From Calditerrivibrio nitroreducens DSM 19672 (GTDB taxonomy: Bacteria > Chrysiogenota > Deferribacteres > Deferribacterales > Calditerrivibrionaceae): a DNA stretch of 64,000 bases. The notes under the pieces are model-generated. The model saw nothing but the letters and a program-made list of their open reading frames with translations, was not told where the DNA came from and did not search any database. The stretch spans positions 1,054,001-1,118,000 of the forward strand of contig NC_014758.1 in NCBI RefSeq assembly GCF_000183405.1. The letters are read 5' to 3'. This document shows, in pieces, positions 15,953-26,096 of this stretch (position 1 is its first letter; each line of letters opens with the position of its first letter). The position numbers and the translations under genes were made by a program.

Positions 15953-17892
15953 TAGAATCCTCCCAAGATAAGTATATAATTTAAAACAATTCCAACCAAA
16001 AAAGCAAAAGGTACTATAAAAAGAAAAATTATAATAGCATCTTTTGCACCCCTTTCCTTTATCATGACTGAGAATTGAGCAACACAAGGAACAAATAATG
16101 TAAGTATTACCACAGATACCACAGCTTGTACCGGTGTAATTGAATTTTGAAGATCGTAAAGTCCAGCTGCTCCAAAATCTCTTCTAAAAAAACCATACAG
16201 AAATATCTCCCCCATCTTTTCTGGCAAACCAGCCCATCTGGCAGGATAAGATAAGATAAAGGTAAAAAGATCAAAAATTTTAGTTATCTTACCAACCCAA
16301 ATCAATACACTTATATATATAAATATTGGGATAACTTCAAGGGCATACCATTTTAGTCTTAAAAATGTTTTAATCAAAACATTTCCTAATATTGGCATTC
16401 TTAATGGAGGTATCTCCATAAAAAATGTTGCTGGTTTACCTTTTAAATATTTATTTAATATAAGGCCGGACAGTAAAAATATTATAATAATAGTGGTAAA
16501 CCATACCAATAAGTATTTAAAATTCCCACCAAGTAGCCCTAAAATAACACCCAATTGTGCGGCACAAGGGATGGTGAGAGCTAAAAGAAATGTGACTATA
16601 TATCTTTCCCTTAAAGTTTCGAGTGTTCTGGTTACCACTGTAGCCATAGTTCCGCAACCAAGGCCAAGAACCATTGGAATTACCGATCTACCAGACAAAC
16701 CTATCTTTTTTAAAAAATTATCTAAAACCATCGATAGTCTTACAAGATAACCAGAATCTTCAAGGATTGAAAACATAAGAAAAAATGAGAAAACAACAGG
16801 GAGAACTATCGCAAAAGCATACCGAATTCCAAGTGTAATTACACCGTATTCTCCTGCAAAAAGATCAAAAAATATTGTTTTTCCTAATAAAGAATCAAAA
16901 AATCTATTTACATATGGATTGATTATCCCTTCGAAAATATCACCCTCTATAAAATCCACGAGTACACCAGCCCCCACCCCACCGACAAATTTATAAAATC
17001 CAAAATACAATATTATTATGACACCAATTAATCCCCCAATCGGATGCATTGTGAATTTATCTATAAAACTTTTGATAAAACCATCTTTACCACCTGTTTT
17101 TATTATTATATTTTCTTCAATGATATTCATTGCATTTTCATGTAAAATTTTTGCATATTCAAGCCTGAAATTATTCTGTTCCTCATTTCTCAAGATATCC
17201 TGTATCTGATTAAAATTCTTTTCATTACGGATCATATCCAAGCTATCTTCATCCCCTTGCAGCAATAGTGCAGCTATTGTACTATTAGAAATTTTATACT
17301 GATTAGTCATAAGATTACATACTTTATCTATCTTTTCATTGAGATCCTCTGTATAATCGATTGAAATTCTTTGATAATTGTATCTCTTTTCACAAACACT
17401 AACTATCCTGGAAACCAGGTTTTCTATTCCAATCCCTTTTGTGGCAACTGTTGCAACTACTGGTATCCCAAGATCATGCTCTAAATGGGGTAGATTTATT
17501 TCAAGCCCTCTATGTTTAAGTTCGTCAAACATATTCAATACCAATATTACAGGTAAGCCAGCTTCTATCAATTGAAGCGTCAGCGGTAGCATTCTCTGAA
17601 TATTTTTGGCGTCAATAACATGAAGAACGACGTCTGGGGTTTCTTCTAAGAGCAACTTTTTAGTGACTTTTTCTTCCTCAGTAATCGTCATAAGATTGTA
17701 AAAACCAGGTGTATCGATAAATTCTATTTCGTGATGCTCACCAACTTTCGTTTTACCTCTGGTGATGTCTACCGTTGTGCCGGGGTAATTTGATACAGAT
17801 ACATATTTACCAGATAGCCTATAAAAAAGGGCACTTTTACCAACATTTGGATTACCAATCAGCAATACTTTAAAATGTTTAAATCCTGTCAT
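15952..17892 (-). CDS. feoB: Ferrous iron transport protein B (GTPase-coupled permease)
   Basis: 646 residues, somewhat shorter than typical FeoB (700-770). The N-terminal G domain shows G1 GNPNVGKS (13-20), the switch region SVSNYPGTTVD, G3 DTPG and G4 NMFD. A helical GDI-like domain follows (about 170-270). The membrane domain has two Gate-type repeats with conserved cysteines (VLGLGCGTMATVVTRTLE; LTIPCAAQLG; LFVPCVAQFS). It imports Fe2+ across the inner membrane. It heads the operon feoB-feoA-rseC-like, with a promoter and a palindromic site upstream. Confidence 0.97.
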   Translation of the reverse strand: MTGFKHFKVLLIGNPNVGKSALFYRLSGKYVSVSNYPGTTVDITRGKTKVGEHHEIEFIDTPGFYNLMTITEEEKVTKKLLLEETPDVVLHVIDAKNIQRMLPLTLQLIEAGLPVILVLNMFDELKHRGLEINLPHLEHDLGIPVVATVATKGIGIENLVSRIVSVCEKRYNYQRISIDYTEDLNEKIDKVCNLMTNQYKISNSTIAALLLQGDEDSLDMIRNEKNFNQIQDILRNEEQNNFRLEYAKILHENAMNIIEENIIIKTGGKDGFIKSFIDKFTMHPIGGLIGVIIILYFGFYKFVGGVGAGVLVDFIEGDIFEGIINPYVNRFFDSLLGKTIFFDLFAGEYGVITLGIRYAFAIVLPVVFSFFLMFSILEDSGYLVRLSMVLDNFLKKIGLSGRSVIPMVLGLGCGTMATVVTRTLETLRERYIVTFLLALTIPCAAQLGVILGLLGGNFKYLLVWFTTIIIIFLLSGLILNKYLKGKPATFFMEIPPLRMPILGNVLIKTFLRLKWYALEVIPIFIYISVLIWVGKITKIFDLFTFILSYPARWAGLPEKMGEIFLYGFFRRDFGAAGLYDLQNSITPVQAVVSVVILTLFVPCVAQFSVMIKERGAKDAIIIFLFIVPFAFLVGIVLNYILILGGF

Positions 17893-17921
17893 ACCAATCC
17901 TCTATGATTTTTACTTCTATT

Positions 17922-17950
17922 ATATTATTAATAATTGGTGTGATTGTCAA
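17922..17950 (-). promoter_or_regulatory. Promoter of feoB
   Basis: On the minus strand a consensus TTGACA (17950-17945) is followed after 17 bp by TAATAT (17927-17922). A TATAAT lies 3 nt further on and could serve instead. Confidence 0.7.
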
Positions 17951-17960
17951 GAAAAAAGTT

Positions 17961-17975
17961 AAGTTAATTTAACTT
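17961..17975. promoter_or_regulatory. 15-bp palindrome upstream of the feoB promoter, candidate metal-responsive operator
   Basis: AAGTTAATTTAACTT is a perfect inverted repeat 10 bp upstream of the feoB -35 box. Its half-site recalls the TTAGGTTA half-sites bound by DtxR-family metalloregulators, which often control feo genes. The position just outside the promoter is not typical for simple occlusion. Operator function is inferred only. Confidence 0.45.
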
Positions 17976-17980
17976 GTCTC

Positions 17981-18015
17981 AAAAAAATAATAGGCGGGTT
18001 ACCCCGCCTATTATT
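17981..18015 (-). terminator. Intrinsic terminator of the malic enzyme gene
   Basis: A 13-bp perfect stem, AATAATAGGCGGG with its complement, and a 4-nt loop are followed on the minus strand by a T run. The stem overlaps the maeB stop codon. Confidence 0.9.
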
Positions 18016-20290
18016 AGATGTTTTGTTTGATTGAAGCATCCACAACTGCATAAGCAGCAAGATAGACTATTTCATGTACGTCACTACCCCTCTGGAGAAC
18101 ATGTACAGATTTTTTGAATCCCTGAAGAATAGGTCCAATAGCAGTACCACTTCCAACCCTGTAGAGTAATTTATAAGCTATGTTACCAGATTCGAGGTTA
18201 GGGAAGATTAATATATTTGCATCACCTTTTATTTCCGAAAATGGGAATGCTTCTTCAGCGATAGGTGCATAGGTGGCAGTGTCAGCCTGCATATCACCAT
18301 CTATTATAATATCTGGCCTTTTAGCTTTCACTAATTTGATTGCATCCTGAATCACTTTTACCCTTTCGCATTTTACACTACCAAAATTTGTAAAGTTTAG
18401 CATAGCAATCTTTGGTTTTATATCAAATTTTTCCACAGTGTCGGCGGACTGGAGGGCTATCTGTGCAAGCTGTTCAGCTGTTGGATTTAGGTTTACTGTG
18501 GTATCAGCACACAGCAATAATCTGTCTTTGAATATCATGAAATAAGAACCAGAAACGGTTTTATAATCTTTTTCAAAAGGGATTGTTTCAAGTAAAGGTC
18601 TTACAGAATTACCGTAGTCTCTGGAGTATCCAGTGACAAGACAATCTGCTTCTCCATTTAAAATCATCAATGCACCATAATAGTTTGTGATTTTTGTTAA
18701 TAACCTGTAAGCTTCTACTTCGGTTACTCCTTTTCTTTGTCTCATCTTGAATAGCTGTTGAGCGTATTTATCAAGATTTGGAGAAGACCCAGGGCAAACA
18801 ATTTCAATACCATCAAGATTTACATTTGCCTTTTCTGCTATTTTTAAAATAGTGTCTTTATCACCAAGTAAAATAGGGGTTCCAAAGCCTTCTTCGACTA
18901 TTTTCGCAGCAGCTTTAATAATCTTTTCATACTCACCTTCAGGAAAAACAATCTTTTTAGGAGTAAATCTTGCTCTTTGTATAATTTGTCTGGTGAATTC
19001 TCTTGCTACTGATAATCTTGCTTCAAGCTGATCTTTATATTTTTCCCAATCAGTGATAATCACCCTTGCAACCCCACTATCAATGGCAGCTTTAGCCACT
19101 GCAGGGGCAACAGTGGTGAGAGCTCTTGGATCAAAAGGTTTTGGTATAAGATAGTCTCTGCCAAACTCGAGTTTTTTTACTCCATAGGCTCTACATACAG
19201 ATTCTGGGACATCCTGCTTTGCAAGATTGGCGAGAGCATATACTGCAGCAAGCTTCATCTCCTCATTTATCTGGGTGGCTCTAACATCAAGAGCCCCTCT
19301 AAAAATAAAGGGGAAGCCCAGAACATTATTCACTTGATTTGGATAATCTGATCTACCTGTGGCAACTATAGCATCCCCCCTAACTTCATAAACCTCTTCA
19401 GGTGTAATTTCAGGATCAGGGTTTGCCATGGCCATTATTATGGGATCTCTTGCCATAAGTTTTACCATGTTTTTTGTAACCGCACCTTTCACAGATAATC
19501 CTAAGAATACATCAGCCCCATCCATTGCTTCTTCAAGAGTGCGCTTATCTGTTTCAACAGCAAAGGCTTCTTTATATTTATTCATCCCCTCTACTCTACC
19601 CTTGTAGATTACACCTTTTGTATCACAAAGAATAATATTTTCTCTTTTTACACCAGCTTTTATGATTAAGTTTCCAGTTGCTATCGCAGAGGCACCTGCA
19701 CCATTTATTACCACTTTTACTTGATCGATTTTTTTATTGATGATTTCCAATGCATTAATCAAGGCAGCAGTTGCAATAATGGCTGTACCGTGCTGATCAT
19801 CATGAAAAACAGGAATTTTTAACCTTTTTTTCAATTCCTCTTCTATATAGAAACAATCAGGTGCTTTAATATCCTCAAGATTAATTCCACCGAATGTTGG
19901 TTCAAGAAGTTCACAGGCTTTTATAATGTCATCAGGATTTTTTGAGTTTAATTCTATATCAAAAACGTCCACATCGGCAAATCTTTTGAAAAGAACCCCC
20001 TTCCCTTCCATTACAGGTTTTCCAGCAAGAGCACCGATATCACCAAGCCCCAAAACGGCTGTACCATTTGATACAACAGCCACAAGATTCCCTTTTGCGG
20101 TATATTCGTATGCAAGCTCCGGGTTTTGCTCTATTTCAAGACATGGATGAGCCACGCCTGGAGAATAAGCCAATGATAGATCTTTTTGTGTTAAGGTTGG
20201 TTTTGTAGGTACCACCTCAATTTTCCCTTTTCTTCCTGAAGAGTGGTAAAGTAAAGCTTCTTCTTTTGTTACTTTTTGTTTTACTCCCAT
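18014..20290 (-). CDS. maeB: NADP-dependent malic enzyme with C-terminal phosphotransacetylase-like domain
   Basis: 758 residues, the usual size of MaeB hybrids. It converts malate to pyruvate and CO2 with NADP+ reduction, linking the TCA cycle to pyruvate. The malic domain (about 1-425) shows [31 protein letters not shown], the [12 protein letters not shown] metal site and the NAD(P) loop [15 protein letters not shown]. The C-terminal domain (about 430-758) is phosphotransacetylase-like, with the PLLETIPF region and [13 protein letters not shown]. In studied enzymes that domain is regulatory and senses acetyl-CoA. It is monocistronic, with a GGAGGT ribosome site. Confidence 0.96.
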   Translation of the reverse strand: MGVKQKVTKEEALLYHSSGRKGKIEVVPTKPTLTQKDLSLAYSPGVAHPCLEIEQNPELAYEYTAKGNLVAVVSNGTAVLGLGDIGALAGKPVMEGKGVLFKRFADVDVFDIELNSKNPDDIIKACELLEPTFGGINLEDIKAPDCFYIEEELKKRLKIPVFHDDQHGTAIIATAALINALEIINKKIDQVKVVINGAGASAIATGNLIIKAGVKRENIILCDTKGVIYKGRVEGMNKYKEAFAVETDKRTLEEAMDGADVFLGLSVKGAVTKNMVKLMARDPIIMAMANPDPEITPEEVYEVRGDAIVATGRSDYPNQVNNVLGFPFIFRGALDVRATQINEEMKLAAVYALANLAKQDVPESVCRAYGVKKLEFGRDYLIPKPFDPRALTTVAPAVAKAAIDSGVARVIITDWEKYKDQLEARLSVAREFTRQIIQRARFTPKKIVFPEGEYEKIIKAAAKIVEEGFGTPILLGDKDTILKIAEKANVNLDGIEIVCPGSSPNLDKYAQQLFKMRQRKGVTEVEAYRLLTKITNYYGALMILNGEADCLVTGYSRDYGNSVRPLLETIPFEKDYKTVSGSYFMIFKDRLLLCADTTVNLNPTAEQLAQIALQSADTVEKFDIKPKIAMLNFTNFGSVKCERVKVIQDAIKLVKAKRPDIIIDGDMQADTATYAPIAEEAFPFSEIKGDANILIFPNLESGNIAYKLLYRVGSGTAIGPILQGFKKSVHVLQRGSDVHEIVYLAAYAVVDASIKQNI

Positions 20291-20822
20291 TTTTTACCTC
20301 CTGATTTTTATGATATATAATTGCATAAAGTTAACAAAATGTAAAGAGAAAAATAAACTTAAATTAAATTTTATCTCTATATTTTTTTTAAATTAATACA
20401 AACGATAATTTTATAAAAAAAATCTATATTACTTTATATGTTATCTTTTAAATGAAAAAGTATTTTTCATTATTTTTTTGATAAAAAATTTTCAAATTAA
20501 AATATAATATAAAAAATCTATAAATTAACATTCTTATAAAATTGAGCTAATAGTTTAAATTTCTTGAATATTTATATAAATATTGATTTAATAAATATAG
20601 CTCCAAAATCTGTTAGCAAACAAATCAATAGTAAAAACCAAAATTCTAATTGAAATAATAGAAAAATATTTAAATACTAATATTAGAAAAAAGATAGAAT
20701 TCTTGTTAGTTAAATTTATATAAACAGATTGAGGTGACTAAGTTAAAAATAGATTAAATTTTATTCACTATTTTATTTTAAAATTCTCTTTTAATTTTAG
20801 AATTTTTTTGTATAATACCCAT
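20291..20822. other. 532-bp very AT-rich divergent intergenic region
   Basis: It separates divergent maeB and the hybrid kinase. I see no tRNA, no usable open frame and no convincing DnaA boxes. An 18-bp palindrome, AATATTTATATAAATATT (20567-20584), sits between the inverted repeats GAGCTA (20544-20549) and TAGCTC (20598-20603), so the region could extrude a cruciform. The TATAAT at 20811-20816 is probably the kinase -10 box. Confidence 0.5.
20811..20816 (+). promoter_or_regulatory. -10 box of the hybrid kinase gene, implying a leaderless transcript
   Basis: TATAAT ends 6 nt before the ATG at 20823, so the expected transcript start falls at or next to the start codon. No Shine-Dalgarno sequence is present. 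No clear -35 box is seen. Confidence 0.4.
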
Positions 20823-23800
20823 ATGATTGATAAAATAAATATTAGCATTGATGAGATATGGGCTGCTCTTGAGAGTGGTGATATAGGTATTTGGTTTTGG
20901 GATAATTCTACGGGTAAGGTTTTATGGTCTGATCATGCCTATAAAATGTTGGGTTACTATCCGAATGAGTTTGAAATGTCATACGAAAAATGGGTTGAGC
21001 TTTTACATCCGGAAGATGTAGAGTATGCCCAATTATCTGTAGCCAAACAATTGGAATTCAAAAATTCCTTTTCTGTTGATTTTAGATTAAGAGCCAAGGA
21101 TGGTAGCTACAAATGGATTAGAGGTTCGGGAAAAGTCATTAGGTATGCTGATGACGGTTCTATGTTGTATCTTACGGGAACACACACAGACATTACTGAG
21201 AAAAAAAATGCAGAAATACTACTTCAGGAAAAGCTTTATATACTTGAAGAGGCTGAAAAGATTGCAAAGCTCGGCTCATGGGATCTTGATATTAAAAATA
21301 ATAAGCTGTTTTGGTCAAACGAAATTTATAATATTTTTGAGATAGATAAGGACGAATTCGGAGCATCCTATGATGCTTTTATATCATTGGTTCATCCTGA
21401 TGATAGAAAAAAAATTGATGATGTATATTGGGAATCAGTTAGGAGTAAAAAGAGTTATCAGGTGGAACACAGACTCTTGATGCCTGATGGTAGAATTAAA
21501 TATGTTATAGAAAGGGGGAAAACATTTTACGATAAAGATGGTGACCCTATCAGAAGCATAGGCACAGTGCAGGATATCACTGAAAAGGTGTTGCTGGAAA
21601 GATCTGTAAAAGAGCAGGAGATAGTTTTCAAATCAATATTTGAGAGGGCCCCTGTTGGTATCATATTTACCGACATATTGGGAAATATTATTTTGGTAAA
21701 TAATTACCTTGCTGAGCTACTGGATTATGAACATGAGGATTTTAAAAACAAAAATATATCTGAAATTACATTTGCAGAAGATTACAAAAAAGAGCAAATT
21801 TTTATTCAGGGGCTTTTAAATAATGAAATAGATTACTATAGAATTGAAAAGAGATACATTAAAAGAGATGGATCTTTGAACTGGGTGGATTCAAGTAGAA
21901 CATCCTTGAAAGATGAGGATGGTAACATAAAAAACTTCATAAGTGTTGTTTTGAACATAAATGATAAAAAAGTTGCCGAGCAGGAGCTAATCAAGGCAAA
22001 AGAGAATGCAGAGAGAGCAAATCAGGCAAAATCTACTTTTCTTGCCAATATGTCTCATGAAATCAGGACTCCATTAAATGGCATCATAGGTATTGCCCAA
22101 CTTCTCAAAAATGAAAATCTCCCAAAACATGTGGTGGAGTATGTAAAACACCTAAATATGGCTTCACATCATCTCTTGGATCTCATTAATGACATTTTCG
22201 ATTTTTCCAGAATCGAAAGTGGTGAAATGAAGATAATAAATGATATCTTTTCGTTAAAAGATACAATAAATGAAGTGGTGAAAGTGCTTTATTATAGGGC
22301 TAAAGAAAAAAATATCGAGCTTACTGTTTTTGTTGATCCTTTAATACCTTCCAAGATTATAGGTGACTCTTTGAGGGTTAAACAGATCCTGACAAACCTA
22401 TTAGGCAACGCCATTAAGTTTACAGAAGTTGGTTATGTTTCTCTGGATGTTTTTATAAAAAATTCTACAGAAAAAAGTGTAGATATATTATTTGTAATTA
22501 AAGACACAGGTATAGGTATAAGTGGTGATAAAAAGCAAAAGCTATTTACTCCATTCTTCCAGGGGGATCAATCGGTAACAAAAAAATATGGCGGTACAGG
22601 ACTTGGGTTAACAATAGTAAAAAGATTGATAGATGCAATGAATGGAGATATAAATTTTATCTCTGAGCCAGGGAAAGGCACAACTTTTTATGTAACTTTA
22701 AAATTTGGTATTTATGAATCTTCTGGGTTAATTTATAACGAAAAAATGACCAATTTGAATGTTCTTTTCATTTCCGATTTATCAGTATCTTCTCAAAATA
22801 TTTACAAGATTCTGGAATCTCTCAAATTTAAGGTAACAGTTTTTGATGAAACATTCAGTTTTGAAAATAGTAAAATAGATATAGTTATTGCTGTACATTC
22901 AATAAAAAATGAAGAGATTATCAATAAGATACTTAAACTGTTTGATTCAGGTAAAGCTATTATTATTACAAATCTCAACAAACCAGAAGCCCAAAAAATA
23001 TTTTCCAAAAAGCCATTCATTATGGAAAAACCTGTCTTACCTTCTGATATTTTCAATGCTGTAACAAAAATTTTATTTAAAGAAGATATAGTTACAAAAG
23101 AAAAATATTTGACAAGTTGCGATTCTAAAATTCAAGATATACATGCTTTGATAGTGGAGGACAATGCAATCAATCAGATAGTATTACAAAATATGTTAAA
23201 ACAGTTTAATATCTCATCTGATTTTGCTAATGATGGTCTTGAAGCAGTAAATTTGGCAAAAAAGAAGAAATACGACATAGTTTTTATGGATATTCAGATG
23301 CCAAATATGGATGGTTATGAAGCCACAAGACAATTAAGAAAGATACCTGAGTACACTGACGTACCTATCATTGCCGTAAGTGCACATGCTTTTAAAACTG
23401 ATGCCGATAAATCGCTTGAAGCAGGTATGAATGATCATCTCACCAAACCTGTTTCCATAAATGATCTTTTTAAAGCTCTTTCAAAGTGGATTAATGTAAA
23501 ATGTACCTTTTCGAATGAACCAAAGACTTATTCTGCTTCCCAGATTCCGTTTTTAGACTTGCAGGATTTGAAGATGAGGGGAAATGAACCGGGAAATATA
23601 AAATTTCTTGTCAACCTTTTTATAGAAGAATTAAATCGCGATATTCCCATTATCAAACAGTATATAAAAGAAAATGAAATAGAAAATTTACAAAAGATTA
23701 TCCACAAGCATAAAGGGGCATCCGGGAATATCAGTCTTGTGGATATACATAAAAATCTTGTGGAAATAGATAAACTGCTTAAAGCAAAAACAGAACCTAA

Positions 23801-24110
23801 AATGATCAAAAATCTATTTGATAAATTTTTTGATCAGATAGACATACTTAATAGTTACAAAGAAACATTGGAAGGTGCGAGAAAAGAGATCGTATCTTTT
23901 AAAAAAATCTCAAAAGACGATATAGATGAATTAAAAAAACTACTTTTGGACAATAACTTAAAAGCAATAGAGAAATTTGAAGATATGAAATATGGTTTAT
24001 CCTCTATGGATGGTCTTTTGACAAATAAGCTTGGCATAGCTATTTTAAATTTAAATTTCACAGAAGCTTTAATGATATTAGAAGAATTAAACAAAAAGGG
24101 CATTTTATGA
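20823..24110 (+). CDS. Hybrid sensor histidine kinase, PAS3-HisKA-HATPase-REC-REC-HPt
   Basis: 1095 residues from ATG 20823; the frame also has a TTG at 20808, but that lies in the promoter. Three PAS/PAC units come first (about 10-130, 135-255, 265-390), the first two with the HPDD-type FEMSYEKWVELLHPED style. Then come HisKA with phospho-acceptor H412 (NMSHEIRTPLNG), HATPase with DTGIGIS and GGTGLGLTIVK, a degenerate receiver-like segment, a full receiver with D823 (FMDIQMPNMDGYE), and an HPt domain with H961 (IIHKHKGAS). No membrane helices are seen, so it is a cytoplasmic sensor. Its probable partner is the diguanylate cyclase response regulator that overlaps its stop by 4 nt. Confidence 0.93.
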   Translation: MIDKINISIDEIWAALESGDIGIWFWDNSTGKVLWSDHAYKMLGYYPNEFEMSYEKWVELLHPEDVEYAQLSVAKQLEFKNSFSVDFRLRAKDGSYKWIRGSGKVIRYADDGSMLYLTGTHTDITEKKNAEILLQEKLYILEEAEKIAKLGSWDLDIKNNKLFWSNEIYNIFEIDKDEFGASYDAFISLVHPDDRKKIDDVYWESVRSKKSYQVEHRLLMPDGRIKYVIERGKTFYDKDGDPIRSIGTVQDITEKVLLERSVKEQEIVFKSIFERAPVGIIFTDILGNIILVNNYLAELLDYEHEDFKNKNISEITFAEDYKKEQIFIQGLLNNEIDYYRIEKRYIKRDGSLNWVDSSRTSLKDEDGNIKNFISVVLNINDKKVAEQELIKAKENAERANQAKSTFLANMSHEIRTPLNGIIGIAQLLKNENLPKHVVEYVKHLNMASHHLLDLINDIFDFSRIESGEMKIINDIFSLKDTINEVVKVLYYRAKEKNIELTVFVDPLIPSKIIGDSLRVKQILTNLLGNAIKFTEVGYVSLDVFIKNSTEKSVDILFVIKDTGIGISGDKKQKLFTPFFQGDQSVTKKYGGTGLGLTIVKRLIDAMNGDINFISEPGKGTTFYVTLKFGIYESSGLIYNEKMTNLNVLFISDLSVSSQNIYKILESLKFKVTVFDETFSFENSKIDIVIAVHSIKNEEIINKILKLFDSGKAIIITNLNKPEAQKIFSKKPFIMEKPVLPSDIFNAVTKILFKEDIVTKEKYLTSCDSKIQDIHALIVEDNAINQIVLQNMLKQFNISSDFANDGLEAVNLAKKKKYDIVFMDIQMPNMDGYEATRQLRKIPEYTDVPIIAVSAHAFKTDADKSLEAGMNDHLTKPVSINDLFKALSKWINVKCTFSNEPKTYSASQIPFLDLQDLKMRGNEPGNIKFLVNLFIEELNRDIPIIKQYIKENEIENLQKIIHKHKGASGNISLVDIHKNLVEIDKLLKAKTEPKMIKNLFDKFFDQIDILNSYKETLEGARKEIVSFKKISKDDIDELKKLLLDNNLKAIEKFEDMKYGLSSMDGLLTNKLGIAILNLNFTEALMILEELNKKGIL

Positions 24111-25021
24111 GTAGTAATGAAATTAAAGGTAAAATATTAATTATCGATGATTCCCCTGCCAACATACAACTAATTAATGGAATTTTAAAAGATGATTACG
24201 AAATATTTTTCAGTACAAACGGAGTTAGTGGGATAAAAAAAGTTTATGAAACCTCCCCTGATTTGATATTACTTGATGTTGTAATGCCGGATATGGATGG
24301 ATACGAAGTTTTAAAAAAAATCAAATCTGATCTTTTAACAAGAGATATTCCCGTTATTTTCATTACTGCACTTGATTCCATAGATCAGGAGGTTAAAGGT
24401 CTTGAGGCAGGTGCAGTTGATTACATCACCAAACCGATTATAGGTGCAATTTTAAAAGCAAGAGTAGCTACTCATATTGAGCTAAAAAAGCAGAGGGATT
24501 ATTTAGAAAACCTTACAATGATAGATGGTCTTACAGGTATAGCCAATAAAAGAAGATTGAATGAGTATTTGGAAAAATGGTATAAAATATCATTAAGAAA
24601 AAAATTAAATCTATCCATATTTATGATTGATATAGATTATTTTAAATTGTATAATGATACCTACGGTCATCTGGCGGGTGATGATTGTTTGAAATTTATA
24701 GCTGGTGCTATAAAAAATTCTCTAAAAAGACCTTATGATCTGGTGGCAAGATTTGGTGGAGAAGAATTTGCCTGTGTTATCCCAGAAACATCTTACGATG
24801 ATGCTTTAATGATCGCTGGTAGAATTAAAAGCAATATATCTAATCTGAGATTAGAGCATAAAGCATCAACTATTTCATCTTATGTTACCGTAAGTATAGG
24901 TGGTATATCAGGAATACCAACTGAATTGGATGGACATTTTAAAATGCTCGAAAGAGCTGATGAATCATTATACAAAGCAAAACAACTTGGCAGAGACCAG
25001 ATTGTCATTGAGAAATTCTAA
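24107..25021 (+). CDS. Response regulator with GGDEF diguanylate cyclase domain
   Basis: 304 residues. The receiver domain (about 9-125) has acidic pocket IDDS, phospho-acceptor D57 (LLDVVMPDMDGYE), and a T/K pair in FITA and ITKP. The GGDEF domain (about 140-304) has an intact GGEEF at 217-221 and an RxxD inhibitory site, R208-D211, five residues upstream, so feedback inhibition by c-di-GMP is expected. It makes c-di-GMP from 2 GTP. The ATGA overlap with the hybrid kinase gene makes the pair a likely phosphorelay into second-messenger signalling. The signal and the target are not visible. Confidence 0.95.
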   Translation: MSSNEIKGKILIIDDSPANIQLINGILKDDYEIFFSTNGVSGIKKVYETSPDLILLDVVMPDMDGYEVLKKIKSDLLTRDIPVIFITALDSIDQEVKGLEAGAVDYITKPIIGAILKARVATHIELKKQRDYLENLTMIDGLTGIANKRRLNEYLEKWYKISLRKKLNLSIFMIDIDYFKLYNDTYGHLAGDDCLKFIAGAIKNSLKRPYDLVARFGGEEFACVIPETSYDDALMIAGRIKSNISNLRLEHKASTISSYVTVSIGGISGIPTELDGHFKMLERADESLYKAKQLGRDQIVIEKF

Positions 25022-25050
25022 TCTTTAAAAATTAAAAATGGGGATAATTT

Positions 25051-26010
25051 ATGTTAAGGGGATTATTCATATTACTGGTGTTTTTTAGTATCTTATACGC
25101 CAATGATAACCAGACTAAATTACTATATGATCCATCATACTTAGAGTATGTGGACAATATTACTAAAGTTTTAAAATCTAAGCACAACGTTCCGGAAAAA
25201 TTTAGTAAATCGATACTGCTCTCTTTAAAAATAGATAATGCAACCATTGAAAAAATTACTACCCCAAAGGAAGCTTTGATATGGGGAAGATATAAAAAAA
25301 TATTCATAACTGATAAACGATTGTCTGATGCTAAAAAGTTTTTAGAAGAGCATAGAGAACTTTTAAGTGAAATTGAAAAAGAGTTTAACGTTGATAAAGA
25401 GATAATAGTGGCGTTGGTGGCCATAGAATCAAATTTTGGTAAATATAAACCGGTTCACAATGTCGGAGACGCATTATTTACCCTTGCCAAAGGCTATCCC
25501 CCAAGGAGCCAATTTTTTACAAAAGAACTAATTTACTATATTTTGTTGAGATATTTAGATAAAACATATGATAACGACACGTTAAAAGGTTCGTATGCTG
25601 GTGCCATTGGTTTACCTCAGTTTATGCCATCAAGTATTTTAAATTATGGTATTGATTATAACAACGATTGTAGAATGGATCTTATAAATGATTGGAAGGA
25701 TGTTTTTGCCAGTATAGCAAACTATCTAAAACTCAACGGCTGGATCTATAAAGATCCAATTGCTAAGCAGATTAAGCCTGATGATATAAATATATTTCTA
25801 CCATATCTTAATAAATCTCCAACCTTTGAGTTGGATAAATTAGGGTATCTCCAGGCAAAAAATAGAAAAGCTATAGTCAGAAAGTTTGATAATGAAAATG
25901 ACTTTGAGCTATGGCTAACATACAAAAATTATGATGTGATAAAAACTTACAATAGAAGTGATAACTATGCTCTTACTGCATATCTTATTTACGAAAGTTT
26001 ACTTCAATAA
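25051..26010 (+). CDS. Lytic murein transglycosylase, MltB-like
   Basis: 319 residues. The N-terminus MLRGLFILLVFFSILYAND is a signal peptide without a clear lipobox. The family 3 (SLT_2/MltB) core runs from about 95 to 240, with the catalytic Glu in LVAIESNFGKY, then NVGDALFTLAKGYPPRSQFF, GSYAGAIGLPQFMPSS and NDWKDVFASIANYLKLNGW. These enzymes cleave glycan strands with 1,6-anhydro end formation. There is no peptidoglycan-binding domain at the C-terminus. It follows the diguanylate cyclase by 29 nt and may be cotranscribed with it. Confidence 0.93.
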   Translation: MLRGLFILLVFFSILYANDNQTKLLYDPSYLEYVDNITKVLKSKHNVPEKFSKSILLSLKIDNATIEKITTPKEALIWGRYKKIFITDKRLSDAKKFLEEHRELLSEIEKEFNVDKEIIVALVAIESNFGKYKPVHNVGDALFTLAKGYPPRSQFFTKELIYYILLRYLDKTYDNDTLKGSYAGAIGLPQFMPSSILNYGIDYNNDCRMDLINDWKDVFASIANYLKLNGWIYKDPIAKQIKPDDINIFLPYLNKSPTFELDKLGYLQAKNRKAIVRKFDNENDFELWLTYKNYDVIKTYNRSDNYALTAYLIYESLLQ

Positions 26011-26031
26011 GGACGTATTGCCCAGTTTTAC

Positions 26032-26059
26032 TTGACATTGTCTATTATTTAAATATAAT
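26032..26059 (+). promoter_or_regulatory. Promoter of the rpmH operon
   Basis: TTGACA at 26032-26037, a 16-bp spacer and TATAAT at 26054-26059, both consensus. It drives rpmH, rnpA, yidD and yidC, as is typical of highly expressed ribosomal protein genes. Confidence 0.82.
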
Positions 26060-26096
26060 AGCCCGTTAAACAAAAAACAGGAAATGGAGGAATGTT

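Noticed and set aside
15953-16087. N-terminal extension of feoA to 16087
   Set aside because: It is the out-of-frame shadow of the feoB 3' end. ATG 15952 starts exactly at the feoB stop and gives a normal 72-residue FeoA.
20291-20822. Replication origin in the AT-rich gap near the rpmH operon
   Set aside because: I find no set of TTATCCACA-type boxes; the best is TTATTCACT. dnaA and dnaN are not adjacent, so there is no support for an origin.
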